From: Globobulimina sp.
Taxonomy: Eukaryota; Foraminifera; Rotaliida
Reading direction: 5' to 3'
Assembly (NCBI GenBank): GCA_003354225.1
Contig: PIVH01000053.1
Span: 1-9,015 of the forward strand
DNA: 9,015 bases
In this document: piece by piece, positions 1 to 6,892 of the stretch
Layout of the letters: every line of letters starts with the position of its first letter
How positions within the stretch are numbered: the stretch's first letter is position 1
Translations under genes and position numbers: made by a program
The notes under the pieces: model-generated
Database searches by the model: none
What the model was told of the DNA's origin: nothing
Seen by the model: the letters and a program-made list of their open reading frames with translations, nothing else

Positions 1-922
1 CTGCAGTCACTGCTTTTTTTAATTTTTGTTTTCTCCGCGATGATCTCTGTCGTTTTGGCGGTGGTTGACCGGTACTTTGACTCTGTTTCTGTTTATTATT
101 CCGATTTGTGTTTATTTCATCAAATTTCCTTTTCCGTGTATTGACATTGACAGTCACCACATTTTTGTGTGTTTCATGCCGAGCCACATTTGGTGAGTTT
201 GAGTCGGATTTCAGCACTTTTTTTTTATGCCTTTTGTGTGGTTTTTTTACCGGCGTTAAACTGGCCGATACGCTCACATTTGAAGGGTGATTTTCGTTTG
301 TTTGCATTGATGCTTTTCGATTAAATCTCAGCATCGCAGTCTTGTGCGCAGATGAATTATCCGCACATATTTTCCTTATAATGGTGGGTACGCTGATTAC
401 ACCGTCCTTGGTTTGCAGGTTTGTGAATGCTTTTTGTTGAATATTGACATATTTACCACTGCCATCTGGGAAGTCAATGGTTATATTTTGACTATTTGTA
501 TGTGGTAATTGTCGTATTTTTGCATTGTAATAGACAGTGGTGAAGGAAGTGTCTGCGTTTTGAAACAATGCAAATATGGCATCACCATTTTTGAGTGGTT
601 TGTGTCTGTAATTGGGATCATCCCAAGCGACGATTAAGTAGACATCTTTCCAGTATCTATGGGATGGCTCGCCTTGGCCGTCAATGTCCTCAAACTTAAC
701 ACTGCGTAGTTAGTGGGTATAGAATAAGGAAAATTGGGAGTAGAGCAAGGAGAAATTATATGCATACTAGTTAGCATCAAAAGTCATTATGGTTGTTAAG
801 GCTACACCGCTGGCTAAGGTTGGATCGTCGCGCGAGGGGAGAACAGTGCATCCAACGACGGATTGTTTGTGGAGACGGGTTGGATCGAGTGTAATTGCAT
901 TTTTCTTTTTCCTGTGTGCCAT
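1..922 (-). CDS. Two-exon gene for a basic nuclear-type protein, possible Tudor-like domain (3' end outside window)
   Basis: Exon 1 runs from the ATG at 922 down to 768 and exon 2 from 701 to the window edge; the intron is 702-767. Exon 1 would stop one codon later without splicing. Exon 2 is open for 233 codons but has no ATG near its 5' end, so it is only readable as a downstream exon. Joined, 285 residues are visible and the frame still runs at base 1. Residues 1-10 are basic (MAHRKKK). Residues ~68-148 are rich in predicted beta strands: WKDVYLIVAWDD, then NGDAIFALFQ, a SFTTVYYNAKI strand and ITIDFPDG. This order loosely recalls the second Tudor repeat of SGF29-type chromatin readers, but it is a resemblance by eye only. 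From ~185 on it is disordered and basic (KKPHKRHKKK, TRKRKFDE, PPPKRQRSSRR), typical of nuclear localisation signals. It is transcribed divergently from the large gene at 1714. Gene structure is well supported; function is unknown. Confidence 0.82.
702..767 (-). other. Intron of the minus-strand gene (66 nt, phase 2)
   Basis: Read on the minus strand it starts GTATGC and ends CTAACTACGCAG. The CTAAC just before the acceptor matches a branch-point consensus. Joining exon 1 (ending on two bases of a Tyr codon) to exon 2 restores one frame across 285 codons, and the unspliced reading stops at once at TAG. Confidence 0.85.
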
Positions 923-924
923 GT

Positions 925-1002
925 TCAATTTGAATTATTGATAGTTTTCAGAGTTAACATTTTCTTTTCTAAGATATCCAGCGTTGTCAGACTTGTCAGC
1001 AT
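925..1002 (-). other. Small upstream ORF (25 codons) ahead of the minus-strand gene
   Basis: This ORF starts MLTSLTTLDILEKK and ends with a TGA only two bases before the ATG at 922. A further 15-codon ORF starting MADLNKIL spans 996-1043. Tight spacing to the main start would allow translational control by reinitiation, but short ORFs arise by chance and nothing proves the transcript extends this far. I tried splicing the 15-codon ORF into the main frame and found no stop-free solution. Confidence 0.2.
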
Positions 1003-1051
1003 CTTTGAATTAAGCACTGAAGTATCTTGTTTAAATCTGCCATGATTTGGA

Positions 1052-1079
1052 TTCATTGTATTTGGTTCATTGTATTTGG
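1052..1079. repeat. Exact tandem duplication of a 14-bp unit
   Basis: The unit TTCATTGTATTTGG occurs twice head to tail, just upstream of the minus-strand gene's likely 5' leader. It may be a promoter-proximal duplication or simple slippage. The rest of 1044-1175 is AT-rich and shows no gene. Confidence 0.7.
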
Positions 1080-1175
1080 TAACTATCCTATCCTATATGT
1101 CCTACTATATTCATTTGTTTGTTCCCATAATTTCATGACGGTAATAAACCAGATGTTTATATATCACATACCTGC

Positions 1176-1199
1176 GCCACGTATAGCCGAGTGGTTAAT
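1176..1199 (+). pseudogene. Truncated tRNA 5' fragment with an A box
   Basis: The segment GCCACGTATAGCCGAGTGG followed by TTAAT resembles the 5' third of a tRNA, with a Leu/Ser-like A box (TAGCCGAGTGG). It stops before any anticodon arm. Its last 17 bases match the same part of the intact tRNA that begins four bases later at about 15 of 17 positions, so it may be a partial duplication of that tRNA or the relic of another. It cannot fold as a tRNA. Confidence 0.5.
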
Positions 1200-1203
1200 T
1201 TAA

Positions 1204-1276
1204 GCCGACATAGCACAGTGGTTAATGCATCTGCTTCGTAAGCAGAGGGTCGCGAGTTCGAATCTCGCTGTTGGCT
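1204..1276 (+). tRNA. tRNA-Thr (anticodon CGU)
   Basis: A complete cloverleaf can be drawn. The acceptor stem is 1204-1210 paired with 1269-1275 (one G-U pair), with D arm 1213-1228. The anticodon stem TCTGC/GCAGA encloses the loop TTCGTAA, with anticodon CGT at 1237-1239. The variable loop is GGGTC and the T arm GCGAG-TTCGAAT-CTCGC. The discriminator base is T and no CCA is encoded, as expected for a nuclear eukaryotic gene. The A box (TAGCACAGTGG) and B box (AGTTCGAATCT) are the internal RNA polymerase III promoter. No intron is present. It would read ACG threonine codons. Confidence 0.95.
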
Positions 1277-1279
1277 TTT
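1276..1279 (+). terminator. RNA polymerase III T-run terminator
   Basis: Four T residues follow the acceptor stem directly (the first is the discriminator position), which is the minimal pol III termination signal. Longer T runs follow within the next 60 bases and could act as back-up. Confidence 0.6.
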
Positions 1280-1713
1280 CTTCAAAAAATTTTAAATAAT
1301 TTAAAACACCTATTTTTTTCTATCAGACATTTTAATTCTCAGTCATGTTTTAATGGATCAAAATACAATAAAATTCACTCAAATATTCATAAAAACACAC
1401 ATAGCAAATCTTTTTAAGAATACACAACAAATTATATCAAATTAATTCTTTAAGAAAATTAATAAATTATGAATTGAGAATGAGAAATTATGAATTGAGA
1501 ATACCTCAAATTTAAAAATGCCAAAATTAGCGGTGTATTTGTGTTTTGAATGTTTTTGTTTCCATTGTATCATTAAATGACATACTTTTACTTGGCAAAA
1601 CCGTTTTTAAATTTTTTCAAAAATTCCCTGATTTTGTGTCACACTCAAAAACATCCATTCTCAGTCCATTCTCAATCCCATTATTTTAATTTTTTGTTTT
1701 TTTCAGAAAAAAA
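1280..1713. other. AT-rich spacer upstream of the large gene
   Basis: I see no convincing gene here; the small frames are short and low-complexity. Two exact copies of an 18-bp word (AAATTATGAATTGAGAAT) lie at 1464-1481 and 1485-1502, with 21-bp spacing. Its core ATTGAGAATG recurs inverted at 1667-1676, inside a pair of CCATTCTCA words (1655-1677), and a related ATTCTCAGT is at 1335. These may be repeated promoter elements of the gene starting at 1714. No clear TATA box is visible. Confidence 0.5.
1691..1713 (+). promoter_or_regulatory. Possible 3' splice acceptor ahead of the large gene's ATG
   Basis: A pyrimidine run ending TTTTTTTCAG (CAG at 1704-1706) is followed by a run of A and then the ATG at 1714. 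This is an excellent splice acceptor, so the 5' leader may be cis-spliced from an exon further upstream or trans-spliced. I could not identify a matching donor, so the choice is open. Confidence 0.45.
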
Positions 1714-4700
1714 ATGGATCGAAAGAAAGCACCAACAACAGTTCGCAAAACGGGAAGATCACGGCAGGCAGTGAAATCAGCGAAAAAGGCACCAAAAACA
1801 GCTCGCAAAACTAAAAAATCACGGCTGCCAGCGAAATCAGCGAAAAAATCAACAAAAACTAATTGGAATAAATTAAGATGGATTTCTGTTGGATATGCTC
1901 ATTTTGGCGCAACTTTAACATATGGTCGTCAGGCTGGTGCATATCTTACATTCCATTCATTTACAAAGAGGCAACAAGACAAAAGTATGTGTTTAATTTG
2001 TAAAATGTGTTTGTAAAAACTAATTGTTTGAATATAAGGTACCAATCGCCAGAATATGGCACAAACAACGGATACACCCAAAGAACGAATGGCACAAACA
2101 TTGAAGCAAATATTTGAAGCATTAAAAAGTGCACATAAATTACCAGTAAAACTTGAATATAATGATATGAAACACGGATTAAGCGCAGAGAATATCGCAA
2201 GTCACGCTCAACCAATGATGCAATTGGCGACAGATTATAATGCAGCAATTGATGATATTAAACAAGTAATGGATGATAAAGGTACATTAAATACATTAAA
2301 TAACTATTTATGGGATGGTAAAGGTACATACCCCGTCTACCAAGCAAATGAGATTGAAAGTTTATTGGAAGCAATACATTGTATGATCGGAAACGAAACA
2401 AAACAATTAAATGTGAAAATAGAATCAATCCATGATGATCATGAGAAGTCTTTGGATTTGGAATTTATGAATTCAAATATTGATAAAAATAAAAATAAGA
2501 AAAGAAAATTGATTAAAATAAAAACGGAATTTGAAACAGAAAATGACAGTGATACCGATGATGATGGAACACATGAATTTGATGAAAAATATGAATCGCA
2601 ACCACCAAATACATCAACTCCGAGCACACAAAATAACAATGATATGAGTTTAGAAACAATTGAGAGCGATAATGATGAAACCACTGAATCCATCTCGTCA
2701 TTACATAATGTGTCCGGACATTCACCATACGTTTATGGACAGGATATCAACGGTATAATATACATTATAATATACATTTTTTTATATAGATATATTTATA
2801 TATATAGCATATAAAAAACGATTAAATAATGCTCGGGTGAAAAATTCCGTGCTTGAAAGCAAATTAATTGTTTTAAATATAACAAATCGTCGATTACAAC
2901 GTGATATTAATGATTATGAAAAAGAAATTGCAAAATTTGAGAAAGATAAATGGGGGAAAACAGCAAAAGAATATTTAGAACATTTATATATTTTGCCAGC
3001 ACAAAAACAAAGCGTTGTTTTTAAAACAATTTATCGTAATAACCGATCATTTTTTGATTCAATATCTGATGATAAAAACAAAAACAATAAATCAGTAAAA
3101 TATCTCCCTGCTGACACATCATTATCACCCATTGAATTTGATCGCAAAATGGAAAAAGTTGTTGGTATTAAATTAACAAAAATGACTGATAAACAAATGC
3201 AAATTGCACGCAATATTCAACAAAAACCATTAAATCGATTGGATCAATACGGAAATAGAAAAATTATTCACAGCAAACAACGTAATATGTCTGAATTAAC
3301 GACAAAAACGGAACAAAATAAATTAACAAAAGAGTGGTTTAAACGCAATTATAATTTTAAAATAATACATAATAAATATAACAATGAAAGAGATAAAATA
3401 TATGTTAATCATGCATGTGTTGCTTCAATCCCTGGTACCTTTAGAGATGCATATACATTGACTGTCACTTCAAATTCAACACAAGGTCATAATCATCATC
3501 ACGTTGAAGAATTAGATACAAAATATATAACAAAAGAATATCCCATATTAGTTAAATTGCGATTCGATGCAGGCTGTGGTAAAAAAATACATCAAGGCAA
3601 AAGCTTTTTTTTTATTTCAGGACAGTTCTCATATTGGCGTGACACATTAGATTCGTCAATAAATACATTATTCCCAGTCTGTGCATCATTAAAAAGTGAT
3701 AGTTTAATTGATAATAAATTGTTATTGTTAAAGGTAATGGATAAGGCAAAACAAATAAAATATGAGCCAGATTTTAAAGATATCAATCATTCCGGAGAGT
3801 CAGTAATTAGATCCTTTCGAGATGCCATCATTTTGGTATGTGTCACTCAAAAAAGTTTTAAGTCAGTTTAAGTACATTTTGTTTAGTTTGAATGTCAACT
3901 TTGAATGGCAACTTTGTGCGTACGTCACGCTTTATTTTTAGTACATATTTTGTTTAGTTTTGGCGCCTTATTTTTGTCCTATAAATTGTGTATTTTTTGT
4001 ATAGAAAATTGGGGATCAAAAAGGGCAAAATATATTTCTGCATCATGGCCCATATTCGCAGGTGTCTGCACACCCATTATTATCTTTATTAGTTCCGGCA
4101 AATGATGATGAATTATCGTATGTGTTATTTGGGTATGAGCAAATTGGTATTGATCGCAGAAATTATGGTATGCTTCGTGGCAAACCCTGTTATATTTGGC
4201 CAGAAATTGAAGAACAAATTAAAGAAATATATGAAAGTAAAGAAGATGTTGAAGAGAGACCGATATTTTTAGTGATTACAATTCATAAATATTTGCAACC
4301 AAAAATTGAATCTATTAAAAAAGCGGTAAAAAAAGTAAAAAATTATGATATGATGTCCGAAGATGAAATAATCAAAGCAACTCTTCAGATTTCACAATCT
4401 GAAACGTATAGAATTGGATTTTGGGATTGCCCGGAACCTCAAGATTTTGAGTTGATTGCCATCGTAAAATTACATTATAAATTACGAGCTGGCGCAGACG
4501 GTGTTAATTATTATTTTAATGGTCTACGAAGAATATTCAATGACAATCCAGCAAAGACATTTAAATTAATACAAACAATATACGGAGTGAAATTAGAAGG
4601 GGAGAAATTTGAAAAATTGCATGCAAGCAAAAGCTGTAAAAATAAAAATATTTCTGTTGGCATTACTGGCAACAAAACAAATATTTTTTTAACAAATATG

Positions 4701-5621
4701 GACACAATAATTGCAGAAGACACAAAAAGAGTTAGCGCTGCTGGATCATTACGAAAACCAATGAGGTCGTTTTGTATGCGATCACTCAAATATTTTTATG
4801 ACATTTCTCAATTTTTTGATCTATTAAATAAAGATTCAGCCGATATAAAATACGATGATCCGTTTGTGACTGCGCTACAAACCAAAGGGGAACAATTTTT
4901 TGATGACGCATATGATCATTCTTATTATTACATGAAACCAACTCTCGTTAATATGTACAAAATGGTGCCGGGTGCTTATAAATATTTGAAATTCTATAAT
5001 AAAATACATAATGTAAATATTATTGTCAATGATTATTGCGACCAAGTTATGGAAGCAGGAATTAAAATGTTTGCAAACGCAATACAATTAAGCAATGGTC
5101 AAGAAAATCAAATCGTTTCTGTATTAGAAAATTTAATTATTTGTCAATTAGCATCAATCCAATATAATAAAAAATCATTCCACCAAACTGACACTGATTT
5201 AAGAACACAGCCATTATATATTGGCCCACCTGATATGACAAAATTTAATCACGATGAAGTTTGTCAGCAGGAATATATTGCATTAACCACAAAAAAAAAT
5301 ATTGAGGCATTTACGTTTGATTTAAGTGGGAAAATGAACGATTTATTAAAAATTGCACAAGAGTATGAAAATGGTGATGTTGTAGATTTTGATAATAGCG
5401 GCGATACGGTTTTATCCAACGTTGAAAATACATTAAATAAAAAAAATCAACGTAACAAAAAATCAACGAAACGATCCAGAAAAACAAGCAATAAAAATAA
5501 AAATGAAAATGATTCAGATCCTGATTATTCACCAAGAAACAAACAAAAGAAACAAAAAAAAAGAAAAATTGCATCAAAACCAAGAAAACCAGGTTTAAAA
5601 ACAGTTAAATTTCCATATTAA
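1714..5621 (+). CDS. Five-exon gene for a large (~1195 residue) Lys-rich orphan protein
   Basis: Exons 1714-1984, 2039-2752, 2808-3578, 3621-3835 and 4005-5621 join with matching phases (1,1,1,0) into one 1196-codon frame ending TAA. Residues 1-47 are a Lys/Ala/Pro repeat like histone H1 tails. Residues ~91-230 look alpha-helical; ~245-320 is a KKRK patch followed by an acidic Ser/Asp/Glu linker. Residues ~340-375 suit a coiled coil. Residues ~375-1130 are a well-mixed globular region with aromatic-rich stretches (GFWDCPEP, DHSYYYMKPT, KFNHDEVCQQEY). The last ~60 residues are Lys/Arg-rich with SDPDYSP between basic blocks. No signal peptide or membrane span is visible. I do not recognise the family. 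Nuclear, nucleic-acid- or chromatin-associated location is inferred from composition only. Splicing between exons 2-5 is strongly supported. The link of exon 1 is less certain, because the acceptor is a weak TATAAG and the ATG at 2056 could start a shorter protein. Confidence 0.75.
1723..1860 (+). repeat. 60-bp imperfect tandem repeat coding a basic 20-residue unit
   Basis: Two units (1723-1782 and 1783-1842) and a short third remnant encode KKAPxTxRKTxxSRxxxKSA-type repeats. The period is exactly 20 codons. Such Lys/Ala/Pro/Ser/Thr repeats resemble histone H1 or protamine-like tails and usually bind DNA non-specifically. Confidence 0.8.
1985..2038 (+). other. Intron 1 of the large gene (54 nt, phase 1), tentative acceptor
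   Basis: The donor is GTATGTG. The only acceptor that joins the exon 1 frame to the following long frame is at TATAAG (2036-2038). The better-looking CCAG at 2049-2052 gives the wrong frame. An ACTAAT branch-like word lies at 2019-2024. Without splicing, exon 1 ends at a TAA 10 codons later. Confidence 0.5.
2753..2807 (+). other. Intron 2 of the large gene (55 nt, phase 1)
   Basis: The donor is GTATAATA and the acceptor TATATATAG. The intron is almost pure A/T, in contrast with the exons. Splicing replaces a low-complexity Ile/Tyr tail and stop codon with a smooth entry into the next long open frame, which lacks an ATG near its start. Confidence 0.8.
3579..3620 (+). other. Probable 42-nt in-frame intron 3 of the large gene (phase 1)
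   Basis: GTAAAAAAA at the donor and CTTTTTTTTTATTTCAG at the acceptor flank a segment whose length is a multiple of three and which contains no stop. Retention would add 14 residues including a Phe run; removal joins DAGCG to QFSYWRD. The acceptor is the best in the window. Retention cannot be excluded because it keeps the frame. Confidence 0.65.
3836..4004 (+). other. Intron 4 of the large gene (169 nt, phase 0)
   Basis: The donor is GTATGTG and the acceptor TTTTTTGTATAG. The downstream frame opens immediately after this TAG and continues to 5621, which pins the acceptor; the later CGCAG at 4057-4061 would also keep frame but drop 19 codons. The intron holds two near-copies of AGTACAT(AT)TTTGTTTAGTTT (3871-3889 and 3940-3960), a TACGTCA word resembling a CREB/ATF site, and a TATAAAT at 3980-3986. 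Confidence 0.75.
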
Positions 5622-5687
5622 TTTATTTATGTTTTATTGTGCTTTGTGGATTACATATTGATTTGTTATTTAATTTATTTTTTTGGT

Positions 5688-5756
5688 GTGGTATAACGCC
5701 AAAAAAAAAGAGTGGTTCTCTCCGGACTGTGTGAGATCCCTCTTATGTTATACCAC
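5688..5756. other. Long imperfect hairpin in the spacer after the large gene
   Basis: GTGGTATAAC (5688-5697) pairs perfectly with GTTATACCAC (5747-5756). Inside, AAGAG and GGTTCTC (5708-5720) pair with GAGATCC and CTCTT (5733-5744) with one bulge and one mismatch, leaving a loop of about 12 nt. The outer and inner stems are separated by an A-rich asymmetric loop. It could be a structured 3' UTR, a precursor of a small RNA, or the remnant of a short inverted-repeat element. The flanks 5622-5687 are AT-rich with no other feature. Confidence 0.55.
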
Positions 5757-5782
5757 TGCCATTTCGATGAGAAACACTGTAA

Positions 5783-5920
5783 ACTGTTTTTCTTTGGTTT
5801 GCTTCGGTAGAATTGGTTATTTTAAGCAAATACAGATGCGTCTATATCCGTTGAATATGTTTTTACAATTCCCGGCTAGTAATGTGCAAGTTTTAAAAAC
5901 TTTCAGTCAGTCAAAGATTT
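5783..5920 (+). repeat. Leader repeat, copy 1
   Basis: This ~138-bp segment recurs at 6741-6878 with about nine mismatches. Both copies end roughly 15 bases before the start codon of a small gene. Each contains a TCTATATCC TATA-like word, a short ATG frame and a CTTTCAG that could be a splice acceptor. It is most likely a duplicated promoter plus 5' leader. Confidence 0.85.
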
Positions 5921-5922
5921 AA
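5857..5922 (+). other. Upstream ORF of 21 codons within leader copy 1
   Basis: This frame starts MFLQFPASNVQVLKTFSQS and stops 15 bases before the ATG at 5938. The same peptide is encoded in leader copy 2, where the frame instead stays open into the next gene. The peptide is preserved mainly because the DNA is preserved, so coding is not proven. Confidence 0.3.
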
Positions 5923-5937
5923 TCTTTAAATTTAACA

Positions 5938-6522
5938 ATGTCTGTGTCAGTCACGCCGGAGCCAAACAAGCATCGCCTGGAGACATCCGCACATGTGGAC
6001 GTATTGAATCGGCGGGAATGTAGTGATGATGAGCCGTCATTAAATGGATCTCCAGCGAATTCGGCGCCGCCAAAATGTATTAAAATGGAATCCCCATCGC
6101 CGAGTCCCGTTACTTATTGGCCGATGACCGCGGAAATGCAGGAATCATGGGATCGAACTGAAAGACAGCTCAACGAGAGTCAGAGCCGTTGGGATGCAAT
6201 TGAGAAGAAAAAAAGAATGCGGCATATTCTGAGGAACCGTATCAATTTGATATCATCGGAACCGGATGAAGCGGCCCCGGAGGACGAGAGCAAGAAAGCG
6301 GAGAAAGAGGAGGAAGATGAAGAGGAATATCACCCGCCAGACAGTGATGTAGAGAGCGAGAAAGAGGAATATCGGGCGAGAAAGAGAAAGAGAGTGAGAA
6401 AGAGACGTCGGGCGAAAGAGAGTGCCAAAGAGAGTGCGCCGGCGAGGAAGAGACGAAAGGGGGTGGATTTTAATTGTGGGACACCACGCTCCCTTATACA
6501 GCCGCGGCGAAATCATAATTAA
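5938..6522 (+). CDS. Acidic-then-basic disordered nuclear-type protein (194 residues)
   Basis: A single exon, ATG in good context (AACAATG) directly after leader copy 1, ending TAA. Residues 1-60 are polar; ~55-65 is Ser/Pro-rich (MESPSPSPVTYW). Residues ~67-107 contain a helical, charged segment (ESWDRTERQLNESQSRWDAIEKKKRMR). Residues ~108-145 are strongly acidic, including EEEDEEEYHPPDSDVESE, and ~146-175 strongly basic (RARKRKRVRKRRR, ARKRRKG). The charge switch suggests a nuclear protein that binds DNA or RNA or neutralises basic partners such as histones. G/C content is visibly higher than in the large gene, and the purine-rich GAGAAAGAG repeats hint at slippage-driven growth. No family recognised. 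It shares leader and layout with the next gene, pointing to co-regulation and possibly a duplicated cassette. Confidence 0.8.
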   Translation: MSVSVTPEPNKHRLETSAHVDVLNRRECSDDEPSLNGSPANSAPPKCIKMESPSPSPVTYWPMTAEMQESWDRTERQLNESQSRWDAIEKKKRMRHILRNRINLISSEPDEAAPEDESKKAEKEEEDEEEYHPPDSDVESEKEEYRARKRKRVRKRRRAKESAKESAPARKRRKGVDFNCGTPRSLIQPRRNHN

Positions 6523-6532
6523 GTGATATTAA

Positions 6533-6577
6533 ATATTGCCGCAATCAAATGCGATCAAATGCGAATTGCGGTAATAT
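6533..6577 (+). other. 3' hairpin 11 bases after the stop codon
   Basis: ATATTGCCGCAAT (6533-6545) pairs with ATTGCGGTAATAT (6565-6577): 13 pairs including one G-U in RNA. The 19-nt loop is nearly two copies of TCAAATGCGA. It could stabilise or process the 3' end of the preceding mRNA. Confidence 0.65.
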
Positions 6578-6590
6578 GTTTAAATGAGAA

Positions 6591-6647
6591 TTGCATGTTC
6601 TTTTTATTATAATGTTTAATTAAATATTGTTTGCATGTTCTTTTTAT
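6591..6647 (+). repeat. 17-bp direct repeat in the 3' spacer
   Basis: TTGCATGTTCTTTTTAT occurs at 6591-6607 and 6631-6647. Its core ATGTTCTTTTTA recurs in the spacer after the next gene (7479-7490 and 7522-7533), so it marks the 3' side of both small genes and may relate to 3'-end formation. Confidence 0.65.
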
Positions 6648-6673
6648 ATTTGCATTAATTAAATTGTAATTAC

Positions 6674-6749
6674 TTGTGTGAAACTAAAGTGCAAGGATAA
6701 TTTACTGTTTTTGTGTGAAACTAAAGTGCAAGGATAATTTACTGTTTTT
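6674..6749 (+). repeat. 37-bp unit tandemly repeated twice
   Basis: Two essentially identical units start TTGTGTGAAACTAAAG. Each contains the 20-bp word GAAACTAAAGTGCAAGGATA (6680-6699 and 6717-6736). The second runs directly into leader copy 2, so it is probably part of that gene's promoter. No such unit precedes leader copy 1. Confidence 0.85.
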
Positions 6750-6878
6750 CTTTGGTTTCCTTCGGTAGAATTGGTTATTGTAACCAAAAATAGATGCGTC
6801 TATATCCGTAGAATATGTTTTTACAATTCCCGGACAGTAATGTGCAAGTTTTAAAAACTTTCAGTCAGTCAAACATTT
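6741..6878 (+). repeat. Leader repeat, copy 2
   Basis: This is the partner of the segment at 5783-5920 (about 129 of 138 positions identical by eye). The word TCAAACATTTTA at its end (6869-6880) is repeated at 7609-7620 upstream of the last gene, suggesting a related control element there as well. Confidence 0.85.
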
Positions 6879-6892
6879 TAAATTTTAAAACC

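Noticed and set aside
108-290. Plus-strand 60-codon Phe/Cys-rich frame
   Set aside because: It is the antisense of the basic tail of the minus-strand gene; the Phe-rich composition mirrors Lys codons on the other strand.
863-1045. Plus-strand 60-codon frame over the minus-strand leader
   Set aside because: It lies opposite the first exon and leader of the minus-strand gene, has no coherent composition and no supporting signals.
1577-1774. Plus-strand frame overlapping the start of the large gene
   Set aside because: It is mostly AT-rich spacer, crosses the splice-acceptor-like tract, and ends inside the H1-like repeat in another frame.
3980-4046. Internal promoter driving a short form from the ATG at 4044
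   Set aside because: The ATG at 4044 is out of frame with exon 5 and its frame stops after about 14 codons.
3905-4105. Hydrophobic 66-codon frame that looks like a membrane peptide
   Set aside because: It lies almost wholly in intron 4 and the start of exon 5. The T-rich intron explains the hydrophobicity.
5683-5922. 79-codon frame starting from a non-ATG codon and running through leader copy 1
   Set aside because: It lacks a credible start, crosses the hairpin, and only its last 21 codons have a counterpart in copy 2.
6253-6516. Minus-strand Leu/Phe-rich frame opposite the charged protein
   Set aside because: It is produced by the purine-rich repeats on the plus strand; no start context or other support.
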